This document shows positions 36,174 through 44,835 of a DNA stretch of 64,000 nt, piece after piece. Below the pieces are notes generated by a model. It was not told where the DNA came from. It was given only the letters and a program-made list of their open reading frames with translations, and searched no databases. The DNA lies in NCBI RefSeq assembly GCF_030056795.1, contig NZ_JASHKQ010000003.1:233627-297626 (forward strand), in the 5' to 3' direction. A program made the translations under genes and the position numbers. The stretch is from Rhodococcus sp. IEGM 1381. GTDB taxonomy: Bacteria; Actinomycetota; Actinomycetes; Mycobacteriales; Mycobacteriaceae. The first letter of the stretch is position 1. The number at the start of each line of letters is the position of its first letter.

Positions 36174-36187
36174 TGAGGAAACCCTCG
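36174..36187. promoter_or_regulatory. dyad upstream of fas, copy 2
   Basis: TGAGGAAACCCTCG, sharing ATGAGGAAA-CCTC with copy 1; four of five outer pairs are kept. It lies 135 bases before the start of the divergent gene at 36322. Confidence 0.45.
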
Positions 36188-36321
36188 TATTTTTCGTTAT
36201 CTTTTCGTGATGTGATCTCGAGCACGGACAAGCTCTGGCCAGCCCTGTCGGTGGGGTCCTCTAACTTCGACACTCGAACCACTCCTCGCGAGGGTGGTCG
36301 ACAGAATTCGGGGGGGAATTC

Positions 36322-37053
36322 ATGTATTCATCGGTAACAGACATCTGCACGCCGAACGAACTCGACGCAGTATTGCTGCACATCGAATCGGTTGCGTCAC
36401 AATCACGTTCGCCGCACTGGACACCCGGATGGCGCGGCGAGAGCGAGGTCGCGTTGCTCGATGCACTTTTCTCCGCCCGAGCCCCGTACGGCGGACCGAC
36501 CAGCGGGGTCCGCGCAGTGATCGCGCGATGGCGATCGCATCGTGGCGATAACCGACTCGACGACTTGACAACCCTCGCAGAACTGACCTCGGATCCGGAT
36601 GCGCTCGTCGAGATTCTGTCCAACCGTCAGTTCGTTCCGGGCAACAGTCGAACCAAGGCGGCAGCTGCAGCCGTGGCGGCACAAGCGTTGATCTCGGTGG
36701 GGTTGAGCTGCTCGGCCGATTTCGAGCAGCACACGAGAGAACAATTCGATGCGTTCCGCGCGATCCCTGGCCTCGGCGAGACCACCTGGGAGTGCATGCT
36801 CATGCATCTCGGGGTGCGCACCGACAAGGCGACCGCACATCGGAACTCGTTCGTCGCCGACGCACTCGAGCCCCTCCACCAGAACCTCGCCGCTGGAATC
36901 GCCGAGGACCGCTCCCCCGTGATCCTCATAGCGGCAGCGAACGCACTCGGCACCGACCTCGCCTCGCTCGAGCATGCAGTGTGGCGATACCAGCACAAAT
37001 CACGCAGGGCGAAACGGCGTCACTCCGAAGCGGAACTGCGGTCGGCAGGCTGA
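36322..37053 (+). CDS. hypothetical protein with helix-hairpin-helix-like segment
   Basis: A 243-residue helical protein. FRAIPGLGETTWECMLMHLG near residue 155 resembles the helix-hairpin-helix of DNA glycosylases, but no glycosylase catalytic aspartate is obvious. The C-terminus is strongly basic (RYQHKSRRAKRRHSEAELR), consistent with nucleic acid binding. The ATG follows GGGGGGAA. Its last 34 bases overlap the convergent TetR gene. Confidence 0.7.
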   Translation: MYSSVTDICTPNELDAVLLHIESVASQSRSPHWTPGWRGESEVALLDALFSARAPYGGPTSGVRAVIARWRSHRGDNRLDDLTTLAELTSDPDALVEILSNRQFVPGNSRTKAAAAAVAAQALISVGLSCSADFEQHTREQFDAFRAIPGLGETTWECMLMHLGVRTDKATAHRNSFVADALEPLHQNLAAGIAEDRSPVILIAAANALGTDLASLEHAVWRYQHKSRRAKRRHSEAELRSAG

Positions 37054-37808
37054 CAGCGAGACATCAGCGCCTCCACACCGTCGAGAATGCACTCCAACCC
37101 GAACCGGTAGGCGTGCACCGGGTCGCTGGCGGCGTCGTACGACGCCGCCGCGGCCGTTCCGACCCGAGACGACACCGGAAAACGTTCACGGTCCATCACC
37201 CGTTCGAGGATCGGAGCAGTAGCCGACCACCACTGGGCGTCGGTCATTCCCGACTGCTCCTTCACCCGCGCGACTCCGGCGAGGGCACGCGCTGTACCGG
37301 AGACGTGCGTGAGTACGAGCGTGAGCACGGAGTCGATCTCGATGTCGGTCAACCCGGTCTCTACCAAGGGGCGTAGTTCGGCCTCGTACTTGTGATTGGT
37401 GTGCGGACCCAACACCGGCCGCGCCCCCTCTGTCTCCAGTAGCCACGAATGCCGTTGATACAGAGACCAATTGCGCTCGGCGACGAACCGCAGCGCAGGG
37501 CGCCACCCACCGGCAACAGAGGACGGCTCGTCGACATGCGAGTAGAGGCCGGCGAGGGATCGGTCGATCATCAGATCCGCCAACTCCTCTCGCCCCGGAA
37601 CGTGGGTGTAGAGCGACATTGCGCCGACCCCGAGATGCTCGGCCACATTGCGCATCGACACGTACTCGAGGCCGTGCGCGTCCGCCAGCTCGATGGCGGC
37701 GTCGACGATCGCGTCCACGCTCAGCCCTGTTCGGCTCGGCTTCGCCCCCACTCGCCACAGCAACTCTAGGATGCGTGCTGGGTCGAACGAGTTCTCCTTC
37801 TTCACCAC
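37020..37808 (-). CDS. TetR-family transcriptional regulator
   Basis: A 262-residue regulator. The helix-turn-helix is LSVDAIVDAAIELADAHGLE, then SMRNVAEHLGVGAMSLYTHV and REELADLMID, at about residues 28-90. The C-terminal part fits the TetR_C_1 type seen in tetracycline- and drug-responsive members. No obvious target gene is adjacent. Confidence 0.9.
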   Translation of the reverse strand: MVKKENSFDPARILELLWRVGAKPSRTGLSVDAIVDAAIELADAHGLEYVSMRNVAEHLGVGAMSLYTHVPGREELADLMIDRSLAGLYSHVDEPSSVAGGWRPALRFVAERNWSLYQRHSWLLETEGARPVLGPHTNHKYEAELRPLVETGLTDIEIDSVLTLVLTHVSGTARALAGVARVKEQSGMTDAQWWSATAPILERVMDRERFPVSSRVGTAAAASYDAASDPVHAYRFGLECILDGVEALMSRCQPADRSSASE

Positions 37809-37891
37809 CGGGCGAGCCTAATCGGAGGTCGGCCTGGCTCGAAGAACCGCGTCGCGGGTGCCGGCGGACCGGTAGTAGACTTCACCGGCAC

Positions 37892-37973
<82 letters not shown>

Positions 37974-38163
37974 CAACGGTCGTTCGGCCCGGCTTTCTCG
38001 AGACTCCCAGATTTGCAAGATCCGACATGTGAAGAGCACCTCGCGGCAGCGCGGGCGAGTCGACGTCGATCGTAGGAAGACCCAGGCCGATCATGGTGAG
38101 AATCACCGCGGGCGCGCACCACGCGACTACCTCCGGTAGTAGCTCCTCCGGTACCGTCGAAGC

Positions 38164-38565
38164 GTGACCACCTCCCGCCCGAACCGTCGACCTGCGTTGA
38201 TCGCGCTGGTCGTGGTGGCAGCGGCGGTCTGTCTCGGCCTCGGCTGGTGGCAGTGGGAACGCTTCGAGTCTGTCGGTGGCAACGGCCAGAACCTGGGGTA
38301 CGCGTTTCAGTGGCCCTTGTTCGCCGCGTTCGTTGTGTACGCCTACCGCAAGTTCGTCCGTCTCGAGGACGAGGATCCGGACGAAGTGGCAGCCGCGCGA
38401 CCCGACGGTCCCACCGAGGTGCCCCTCGACCTGCTTCCCCAACGTCATGCCCCGGCGGCTGACATGAGCGATCTCGACGATCCCGAGGCCCGGCAACTAC
38501 TCGAATACAACAGCTACCTCGCGGAGCTGAACGAATCCCGCGGGACCGACAGGAGCACCACGTGA
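38164..38565 (+). CDS. LprD-like membrane protein
   Basis: A 133-residue protein with an N-terminal hydrophobic segment (LIALVVVAAAVCLGLGWWQW) and a second one (YAFQWPLFAAFVVYAYRKFV), then an acidic tail. The ALGWWQW-FQNLGYAFQWPLF pattern and position match the mycobacterial LprD (Rv1343c); a cysteine in AAVCLG could be lipidated, but the lipobox is weak. It overlaps the next gene by four bases (GTGA), so they are co-translated. Function unknown. Confidence 0.7.
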   Translation: MTTSRPNRRPALIALVVVAAAVCLGLGWWQWERFESVGGNGQNLGYAFQWPLFAAFVVYAYRKFVRLEDEDPDEVAAARPDGPTEVPLDLLPQRHAPAADMSDLDDPEARQLLEYNSYLAELNESRGTDRSTT

Positions 38566-38915
38566 GTTCGGCACCGGAGAAGTCGCAGGCATCTGCGAAC
38601 AAGACTCAGAAGATCGCATCCGCGTTGCTGCGTTACCGCGTTCTGGCCTACGTGACCGGAGTCTGGCTGTTGGTTCTAGTGGCAGAAATGATCGCCAAGT
38701 ACATCCTGAAGATCGAGAACCTCCCGACGTGGATCCCTGTCGTGCACGGATGGGTCTACATCGTCTACCTCGTGCTGACAGTCGATCTCGCGATCAAGGT
38801 GCGGTGGCCTGCCGCCCGGACCATAGGAACACTGCTCGCAGGAACCGTCCCGTTCCTGTCGTTCTACATCGAGCACAAGCGCACCAAGCAGGTAAAAGCC
38901 GACTTCGCCGTCTGA
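38562..38915 (+). CDS. DUF3817 membrane protein
   Basis: 117 residues with three membrane helices: YVTGVWLLVLVAEMIAKYIL, WVYIVYLVLTVDLAIKV and IGTLLAGTVPFLSFYIEH. The histidine in VVHGWVYIVYL and the PFLSFYIEHK end are typical of DUF3817. Function unknown; it is the Rv1342c counterpart. A related gene lies at 57682. Confidence 0.85.
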   Translation: MSSAPEKSQASANKTQKIASALLRYRVLAYVTGVWLLVLVAEMIAKYILKIENLPTWIPVVHGWVYIVYLVLTVDLAIKVRWPAARTIGTLLAGTVPFLSFYIEHKRTKQVKADFAV

Positions 38916-38917
38916 CG

Positions 38918-39727
38918 TCAGCAGCTGATCGGCAGCGCGTTCTCCGGATCCAGTGCGTTCTGCACCAACCGCTGGGCGAGCGGATCGTAGGAGATCCCTG
39001 TGTGCTCGACGACGTTGGCCGGGCATACGTCCTGCAACACCACGTTGGTGTTTCCTGCACCGGTCAGTAGCGACGCGGTGTACGGAACGACGATCTGGTC
39101 GTAGCGGGTGACGATCGTCGTGTACTTGATCCCCGTAACGGTGTCGCTCCCCTCGTTCAGTCTCTGCAGCACGTCGTCCTGCACGGGCGGGCCCGCAGTC
39201 GGATAGTTCGGCGGCGACAACGCGACAATCCGTGCCACCGTGCGATCCCCACCGAGGAAGCGCGTGTAGTAGCGAGGCACCGTGCCCCCCTTCGAGTGGC
39301 CAACGATCGACACCTTCTCGGCTCCTGTTGCCGCGAGGACGGAATCGACGAACGTCGACAGTTCCGCAGCGCTCTCGGGGATGGACTCGAGCGCTCCGAG
39401 CGCCGGTACAGGCCCGGTGTTGCCGTAGTCGATCGCGAACACGCAGTACCCGGCCTCGGCCAACTTCGGCGACAAGGACGCCCAGTTGTCGTACGAGTTC
39501 TCCAGGAAACCGTGCACCAGCACCACCGGTTCCGGGTGCTGCGCACTGGGGACGCACGTGTAATCGTTCGAGCCCGGAGGCGTCACGCCCGGGTGCGCGA
39601 TCGAATATGCGAAAGCCTCGGCGAACGAGCCTGCCGTAGGTGTGGCCGAGGCCGGGATACCCGTCAGAAACGCCGTGGCGGCGGCGAGCGCAATCGACGT
39701 ACGCCCCAGCACTGCGCGCGTCCGCAC
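38918..39727 (-). CDS. secreted class 2 lipase/esterase
   Basis: A 269-residue alpha/beta hydrolase with a signal peptide (LAAATAFLTGIPASATPTAG). HGFLENSYDNWASL gives the oxyanion region, GHSKGGTVPRYY the nucleophile elbow, and the late VEHTGISYDPLAQ the likely catalytic histidine. It matches the PF01674 lipases that act on lipids outside the cell. It ends two bases after the DUF3817 stop, convergently. Confidence 0.88.
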   Translation of the reverse strand: MRTRAVLGRTSIALAAATAFLTGIPASATPTAGSFAEAFAYSIAHPGVTPPGSNDYTCVPSAQHPEPVVLVHGFLENSYDNWASLSPKLAEAGYCVFAIDYGNTGPVPALGALESIPESAAELSTFVDSVLAATGAEKVSIVGHSKGGTVPRYYTRFLGGDRTVARIVALSPPNYPTAGPPVQDDVLQRLNEGSDTVTGIKYTTIVTRYDQIVVPYTASLLTGAGNTNVVLQDVCPANVVEHTGISYDPLAQRLVQNALDPENALPISC

Positions 39728-39730
39728 GAG

Positions 39731-40345
39731 CTACCGCCCCGTCAGTTCTTCGAGCGCGGGAACAAGTTTGCGTAGTGCGCGGCCACGATGGGAGGCCGCG
39801 TCCTTCTCGTCCGGGCTCAGCTGCGCTGCACTGCGGCCGTCGCCCTCGGGAACGAAGATCGGGTCATAGCCGAAACCGTTCTCTCCCATGGGCTCTCGCC
39901 CCACCACGCCCCGCCATTCCCCGCGGACCACGGTCTCGCTGCCGCCCGGCAGCACCAACGCGCATGCCGACACGAATGCCGCCCCGCGGCGCTCGTCGGG
40001 CATGTCCGTCAACTGCGCCAGCACCAGCGCGGTGTTGGCCTCGTCCTGCCCGTGAGTACCCGACCAGCGCGCCGACAGCACCCCGGGCATCGCGTTGAGT
40101 GCATCGATCTCGATTCCGGAATCGTCTGCAACACAAGGCAATCCGGTGGCCGCCGCTCCGTCGCGAGCCTTCGCGAGCGCATTCTCCTCGAAGGTCGCTC
40201 CGGTCTCGGGTGCCTCGGGAAAGGGAGGCACCTCGTCGAGACCGATCAACTCGATACCGACGAGGCCGGCAGCGTCGAGAACCCGCCGCAGTTCACGCAG
40301 CTTCTTCGCGTTGCGACTCGCGACCAGGAGCTTGGTGTCAGGCAC
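39731..40345 (-). CDS. rdgB: XTP/dITP diphosphatase
   Basis: Removes ITP, dITP and XTP from the nucleotide pool. 204 residues. [11 protein letters not shown] binds the triphosphate, and [40 protein letters not shown] and [20 protein letters not shown] are all HAM1-family blocks. It overlaps rph by eight bases, as in mycobacteria (Rv1341-Rv1340), indicating an operon. Confidence 0.96.
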   Translation of the reverse strand: MPDTKLLVASRNAKKLRELRRVLDAAGLVGIELIGLDEVPPFPEAPETGATFEENALAKARDGAAATGLPCVADDSGIEIDALNAMPGVLSARWSGTHGQDEANTALVLAQLTDMPDERRGAAFVSACALVLPGGSETVVRGEWRGVVGREPMGENGFGYDPIFVPEGDGRSAAQLSPDEKDAASHRGRALRKLVPALEELTGR

Positions 40346-41123
40346 CGAATTTCTTCTTCGATCCCGCGGCGGCCGGCTCGGGCAGATCGCCCGGGTACGG
40401 CAACGCCAGAGCTTCCTTCTGAACCTCGAACAACTTCTCGATGCCGACGAACGCGGAGTCGAGCAACTTGTCGAGTGTGGTGCGTGGGAAGGTCGCGCCT
40501 TCTCCGGTTCCCTGGATCTCCACCAGGGTGCCGGTGTCGGTGGCGACCACGTTCATGTCGACCTCGGCGCGCGAATCCTCTTCGTACGGCAGATCGAGAC
40601 GCACCCGTCCGTCGACGACGCCGACGCTGACCGCGGCAATCATGCACGAAATCGGCTGCGGATCGGCCAGGCGTCCCGCTGCCCGCAGGTAGGTGACGGC
40701 GTCGTTGAGCGCTACGAACGCTCCGGTGACGGCAGCAGTTCGGGTGCCGCCGTCCGCCTGGAGTACATCGCAGTCGAGTGCGATGGTGTTCTCGCCGATG
40801 GCGGCCAGATCGATGCAAGCACGCAGCGAACGTCCGACCAAGCGAGAGATTTCCTGGGTGCGCCCGCCGACCTTGCCCTTGACGGACTCGCGGCCGTTGC
40901 GGGTATGCGTCGCGGCCGGAAGCATCGCGTATTCGGCGGTGAGCCAACCGAGGCCGGATCCCTTTCGCCAACGCGGCACGCCCTCCTCGACGCTGGCCGT
41001 GCACATCACCCTGGTGTTGCCGAACTCGACCAGCACCGACCCTGCCGGATGGCTGGTGAATCCACGGGTGATCTTGATGTTGCGGAGCTCGTCGTCCGCC
41101 CTGCCGTCTTCTCGTCTGGACAC
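40338..41123 (-). CDS. rph: ribonuclease PH
   Basis: A phosphate-dependent 3'-to-5' exoribonuclease that trims tRNA 3' ends. 261 residues. The start [20 protein letters not shown], the [16 protein letters not shown] block for phosphate and tRNA binding, and [18 protein letters not shown] are all present; the conserved arginines R87 and R95-region are kept. It may be co-transcribed with the MBL gene upstream. Confidence 0.96.
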   Translation of the reverse strand: MSRREDGRADDELRNIKITRGFTSHPAGSVLVEFGNTRVMCTASVEEGVPRWRKGSGLGWLTAEYAMLPAATHTRNGRESVKGKVGGRTQEISRLVGRSLRACIDLAAIGENTIALDCDVLQADGGTRTAAVTGAFVALNDAVTYLRAAGRLADPQPISCMIAAVSVGVVDGRVRLDLPYEEDSRAEVDMNVVATDTGTLVEIQGTGEGATFPRTTLDKLLDSAFVGIEKLFEVQKEALALPYPGDLPEPAAAGSKKKFGA

Positions 41124-41144
41124 GACTCGAAGCCTAGCGCGTCC

Positions 41145-41912
41145 TCAGACGGTGAATACGTCCCCCGGAAGAACGGCATGCACCGGTCCACTGAACTCCG
41201 CTTTGGCCTCGGCAATGACGTCCTCGCGAGACGTCCACGGCGGAATGTGGGTGAGCAGCAATTCTCCGACCCCGGCCTCGCGAGCGATTCGGCCGGCCTC
41301 GGTTCCGGACAGATGCACGCCCTCGGGTCGCTCGGGACTGTCGGTCCACGATGCCTCGCACAGGAACACATCGGCTCCATGCGCCAGATCCCGCACCGCC
41401 TGACACATTCCCGTATCGCCGCTGTATGTGAAGGTGCGGCCCTGCCCGGTGGTGATCCGCATGCCGTACGACTCCGGCGGATGGAACACTTGCCGCGTCA
41501 GAATCGACAACTTGCCGAACTCCACGGTGCGGCCGTCCACCCAGCGTCGCAAGTCGATCGTGTCGGACATATCGTCGATCTGCCCACCGCACTCGGCCGA
41601 GGCAACACCGAGCCGAAACGCCGTGTCCTTTGGCCCGTACACGATCGCGCGACCCTCCGGCGGGTTCGGATGATAGCGACGCCACACCAGCAGACCTGGA
41701 ACATCGAGGCAGTGATCGGCGTGCAGATGCGAGAGCAGAACACTCACATCCCCCGGGTCGGCGAAACGCTGCAACGCCCCGAGCACGCCGGGACCGAAGT
41801 CGAGAACGACCGGAGCGGTCTCCTCTTCTTCCAGCAAGTAGCCCGACGCGGGTGAATCGGGTCCGGACACGCTGCCCGAACATCCCAGGACGGTAATTCG
41901 CATGAAAGCCAT
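41145..41912 (-). CDS. MBL-fold hydrolase, Rv1339-like cyclic nucleotide phosphodiesterase
   Basis: A 255-residue metallo-beta-lactamase-fold enzyme. The metal site is SHLHADHCLD; further markers are TYSGDTGMC and FLCEASWTDSPE, and the end LLTHIPPWTSREDVIAEAKAE is nearly identical to Rv1339, an atypical phosphodiesterase that degrades cAMP. A membrane adenylate cyclase is encoded at 62001. ATGs at 41912 and 41903 (MRITVLGCSG) are both possible; the second matches relatives better. Confidence 0.9.
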   Translation of the reverse strand: MAFMRITVLGCSGSVSGPDSPASGYLLEEEETAPVVLDFGPGVLGALQRFADPGDVSVLLSHLHADHCLDVPGLLVWRRYHPNPPEGRAIVYGPKDTAFRLGVASAECGGQIDDMSDTIDLRRWVDGRTVEFGKLSILTRQVFHPPESYGMRITTGQGRTFTYSGDTGMCQAVRDLAHGADVFLCEASWTDSPERPEGVHLSGTEAGRIAREAGVGELLLTHIPPWTSREDVIAEAKAEFSGPVHAVLPGDVFTV

Positions 41913-42009
41913 GCTGCCACGCCGAGAGCATCACCAGAAACGTTCGGGCAGTATTCACAGCGCGAGTCGGCGAAATTCACCACCGAAGGCTGCTGTGTCC
42001 GCAGCTACC

Positions 42010-42645
42010 TCATGGTCGGAGAGTGGGCCGATCGAGAGCCTTCACGCGAGCGCGATCGGCGCGCGCATCGGCTGACAACAGTCGAGCCGCGATCACTCCG
42101 CCCACCGCACCGAACAGATGTCCCTGCCATGAGATGTTCGGATCACTCGGAAGCACGCCCCACAGGGCGCTGCCGTACAGCACGAACACCACCACACCGA
42201 TCGCGAGTTGCCCCAGCTTGCGCGTGAAGAAGCCGCGCACCAACAGGTATGCGATGAACCCGAAGATCAGAATCGACGCACCGATCGTGTTCGTGTACGA
42301 GCCAGCGGTGAGCCAGGTACCGAAGCCGCCGACCACCCAGATGATCCCGGTGGCAGCCAGCCCACGCGCCAGTCCGGAGAGCAACACCAGAAACCCGAGC
42401 ACGAGGATCGGGACGGTGTTCGCGATCAGATGCTGCCAATCGTCGTGCAGCACGGGTGCGAACAGAATGCCCCACAAACCCTCGACCGAGCGGGCCTGGA
42501 TCCCGTTGCGTTCGAGCCTCGACCCGCTCGCGACATCGATGATCTCGATGATCCACAGCAGGGCGGTGAATGCTCCGACGAAGACGGCGGCTTGCATCCA
42601 GACCGGCCGCTCACGCTCGCCGGGAAGCTTGTCGATATCACTCAT
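42010..42645 (-). CDS. rhomboid-family intramembrane serine protease
   Basis: A 211-residue protein with about six membrane helices. The serine is in TIGASILIFGF and the histidine in WQGHLFGAVGG; DDWQHLIANTVPILVLG is the conserved loop and helix 2. The usual GxSG is GASI here, losing the second glycine, so activity should be checked. Function in actinobacteria is unclear. The ATG at 42645 follows GGAGG. Counterpart of Rv1337. Confidence 0.88.
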   Translation of the reverse strand: MSDIDKLPGERERPVWMQAAVFVGAFTALLWIIEIIDVASGSRLERNGIQARSVEGLWGILFAPVLHDDWQHLIANTVPILVLGFLVLLSGLARGLAATGIIWVVGGFGTWLTAGSYTNTIGASILIFGFIAYLLVRGFFTRKLGQLAIGVVVFVLYGSALWGVLPSDPNISWQGHLFGAVGGVIAARLLSADARADRARVKALDRPTLRP

Positions 42646-42704
42646 GATCGCCTCCAAACTCGGTTCCTCCACGGTACCGCTCGAGGACGGGTCGAGACCT
42701 GCCC

Positions 42705-43790
42705 TCAGGCGCGCGACGCGGCGAACGCCGACGGGAATATCTGACGGTAGGTAGGGATGCCGGCCACCGAGGTGGCGTCGAGCAGAGCACGCACGATGGC
42801 CCGCTCGACGACGATCGCCGCGGCTTCGGTGACCGCCGCCAGCACCGGCAGCTCCGCCGAGACCGCGGCCGGGACCGAGGACTCGGTAGTGACGGCTCTG
42901 GTGCCCGTGGACACGGCAAAGATCGTGTCGCCGTCGAGGGGCGAGTGCGCAGGCCGGATGGCCCGAGCAAGACCGTCGTGACCCGCGACGGCAATTCTCT
43001 TGCACGACGCCGACGACAGTGTCGCGTCGGTGGCAACCACACCGATCGTGGTGTTCAGGGCAGTGCCCTTGGGTTCGAGCGCCAGTGCGGTCCACAACTC
43101 GTCGACGTCGGGCTTGCGCATGCCGAACGCTGCGGGCCCGAGTGTGCCGGTGCCCCACAACGATCCGGTGCGGGGGTCGAACACCGCACCCACCGGATTG
43201 GCGACCATCAGCGCCGCGACCGTGACCCCGTCGGCCGGACCGCCCTCGATCACCGTGCTCGCGGTGCCCACGCCGCCCTTGAGTACTCCGGCTCGAGCAC
43301 CGACTCCTGCCCCGACCGATCCCGTCGCGAATTCGGTCGCCGCTGCTGCCGACGCGAGATAGCCGAACTCCGCCGTCGGACGCGCCGTCCAATCACCGAC
43401 CGGAAGATCGAAGATCACCGCGGCCGGCACGATCGGAACGACGTGATCGGGGCTGCCCATCGGAATGCCCTGACCGTGCTCTTCCAGCCATCGCATGACG
43501 CCGTCTGCGGCCGCGAGCCCGTATGCACTGCCCGCGGTCAGCAGGATCGCGTTGACGTGCTGCACGGAATGGCTCGGGTCGAGCAGATCGGTCTCGCGCG
43601 TTCCCGGCCCGCCGCCGCGGACGTCGACTGAGGCCGTCGCTCCGCCGAGCGCGCGCACCACGGTGGCACCGGTGGCCGAACCGGATCCCATCGTGGCGTC
43701 GTCGTCGAGTTCGTGATGGTGACCGACCAGAAGACCTGCCACGTCGGTCAGGGAGTCCCGTGGTCCGGGCTCGGAGAAGGCTGCGGTCAC
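42705..43790 (-). CDS. P1-family peptidase (DmpA/NylC type)
   Basis: A 361-residue N-terminal nucleophile hydrolase. The self-cleavage point is N-T in TALNTTIGVVATDA, which would free a threonine as nucleophile. The conserved start TDVAGLLVGHHH and the GSAYGLAAADGVMRWLEEHG block are family-specific. Members cleave N-terminal amino acids or nylon-type amides; the substrate here is unknown. Counterpart of Rv1333. GTG start. Confidence 0.92.
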   Translation of the reverse strand: MTAAFSEPGPRDSLTDVAGLLVGHHHELDDDATMGSGSATGATVVRALGGATASVDVRGGGPGTRETDLLDPSHSVQHVNAILLTAGSAYGLAAADGVMRWLEEHGQGIPMGSPDHVVPIVPAAVIFDLPVGDWTARPTAEFGYLASAAAATEFATGSVGAGVGARAGVLKGGVGTASTVIEGGPADGVTVAALMVANPVGAVFDPRTGSLWGTGTLGPAAFGMRKPDVDELWTALALEPKGTALNTTIGVVATDATLSSASCKRIAVAGHDGLARAIRPAHSPLDGDTIFAVSTGTRAVTTESSVPAAVSAELPVLAAVTEAAAIVVERAIVRALLDATSVAGIPTYRQIFPSAFAASRA

Positions 43791-43799
43791 GCGCGCGTC

Positions 43800-44369
43800 C
43801 TAGGGAATGAGGACCTGTACGAGTGAATCCTGCATCCAGGTCAGCCAGTGGTACACATCGAGATGCGGAGCGCGAGGATCACCCTCGTCGAGGACATCCG
43901 GTGTGTCCGCACTGATCCCCAGCGTCGTGCCGAGCGCCAGCCTCACGTCGTTGAGGCCGGTCAACCATGCATCCGCTTGCTCCTGGGTCAGCACGATCTT
44001 GCCACCGGACTCGGGAAGCGTGGCCAGGATCATCGATCCGGCCGCCAATTTCTCGTCGATGATCTCGGGCTCGTGGAGGCCACGCAGAGCGCCGTTGAGG
44101 TCGGTCGGATCCTCCTCGTCGTGGCTGGGATCGGCGCGGTGGAAGTCCGGAAGCAGCCGTGCCAGCGCGGCATCGTCGGGCGGAGTGTTGTGGCCGGTAC
44201 GCAGACCGGTCAGCGCGGCGAGCTCGTCGTTGGGTGCGTCGGCGGATCGGTCGCGCAGCAGTCCCAGTACCGAGCCGACGAGAGACCGAAGCACTGCCGC
44301 CTCACGCGCGTCGATCTCGGATTTGATCTTGACCCCGGACAGCGAATTCCGTCTCGTCCACGTGCGCAC
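43800..44369 (-). CDS. DUF2017 protein, AosR-like
   Basis: 189 residues, counterpart of Rv1332, known in mycobacteria as AosR, a redox-responsive regulator of oxidative stress defence. Family features: EIDAREAAVLRSLVGSVLGL, a proline-rich middle, and HLDVYHWLTWMQDSLVQVL at the end. No cysteine is present here, unlike what a disulfide sensor would need, so the same mechanism is doubtful. The GTG at 44369 is chosen over a longer frame to 44489, which overlaps clpS. Confidence 0.82.
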   Translation of the reverse strand: MRTWTRRNSLSGVKIKSEIDAREAAVLRSLVGSVLGLLRDRSADAPNDELAALTGLRTGHNTPPDDAALARLLPDFHRADPSHDEEDPTDLNGALRGLHEPEIIDEKLAAGSMILATLPESGGKIVLTQEQADAWLTGLNDVRLALGTTLGISADTPDVLDEGDPRAPHLDVYHWLTWMQDSLVQVLIP

Positions 44370-44409
44370 TGTTGCTGATGTCCTTCTCTGACGTAGAGGT
44401 GGTGAGCTA

Positions 44410-44775
44410 CTACTTGTCCTGCTGCATCGTGGCCCACAGACCAGCCGCGTGCAGGCGTCGAACATCGTTTTCCATCGCGTCGCGCTCACCGCTCGACACG
44501 ACGGCTTTGCCCTCGGAGTGCACCTGCATCATCAGCTCGGTGGCCTTGGCCTTGCTGTAACCGAAGAGCTTCTGGAACACGTAGGTCACGTAGTGCATCA
44601 GGTTGACCGGGTCGTCCCACACGATCGTCACCCATGGAGTGTCGTGTGACTCGTCGGCCGCAACGGCCTCGGTCTGGGCCGGAACCGCTTGCGGTGACGC
44701 GGCGACAACATCACCTGCCGAGACGCCGTCCACGGGCAGAAGCGTTCCATCCACCGTCAACCAAGGCATGTCCAC
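44410..44775 (-). CDS. clpS: ATP-dependent Clp protease adaptor ClpS
   Basis: Delivers N-end-rule substrates to the ClpC/ClpP protease. 121 residues; the core is [20 protein letters not shown], then [20 protein letters not shown] and [17 protein letters not shown]. The first 45 residues are a variable leader and longer than usual (Rv1331 has about 100 residues). Starts at 44775 (GTG) or 44769 (ATG). It is divergent from pncB with only 60 bases between them. Confidence 0.95.
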   Translation of the reverse strand: MDMPWLTVDGTLLPVDGVSAGDVVAASPQAVPAQTEAVAADESHDTPWVTIVWDDPVNLMHYVTYVFQKLFGYSKAKATELMMQVHSEGKAVVSSGERDAMENDVRRLHAAGLWATMQQDK

Positions 44776-44835
44776 AGGGTACGGCGTGTCGGGCCAGCGT
44801 CACACGCTCGCCCCTGCGCTCGTAGTGTAGGCGAG

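Larger units (their letters stand above)
35886..36321. promoter_or_regulatory. divergent promoter region of fas
   Basis: 436 bases between the fas start and the HhH-type gene. It is A/T-rich around 36090-36110 and 36185-36215 and contains the two dyads listed separately, plus GAGG-ATCG-CCTC at 36149-36160. No gene is seen. Confidence 0.5.

Noticed and set aside
40095..41855. 586-codon plus-strand frame
   Set aside because: Antisense to rdgB, rph and the MBL gene, all clearly recognised on the minus strand.
42646..43392. Upstream extension of the rhomboid frame
   Set aside because: Overlaps the P1 peptidase in another frame; the ATG at 42645 with GGAGG is the real start.
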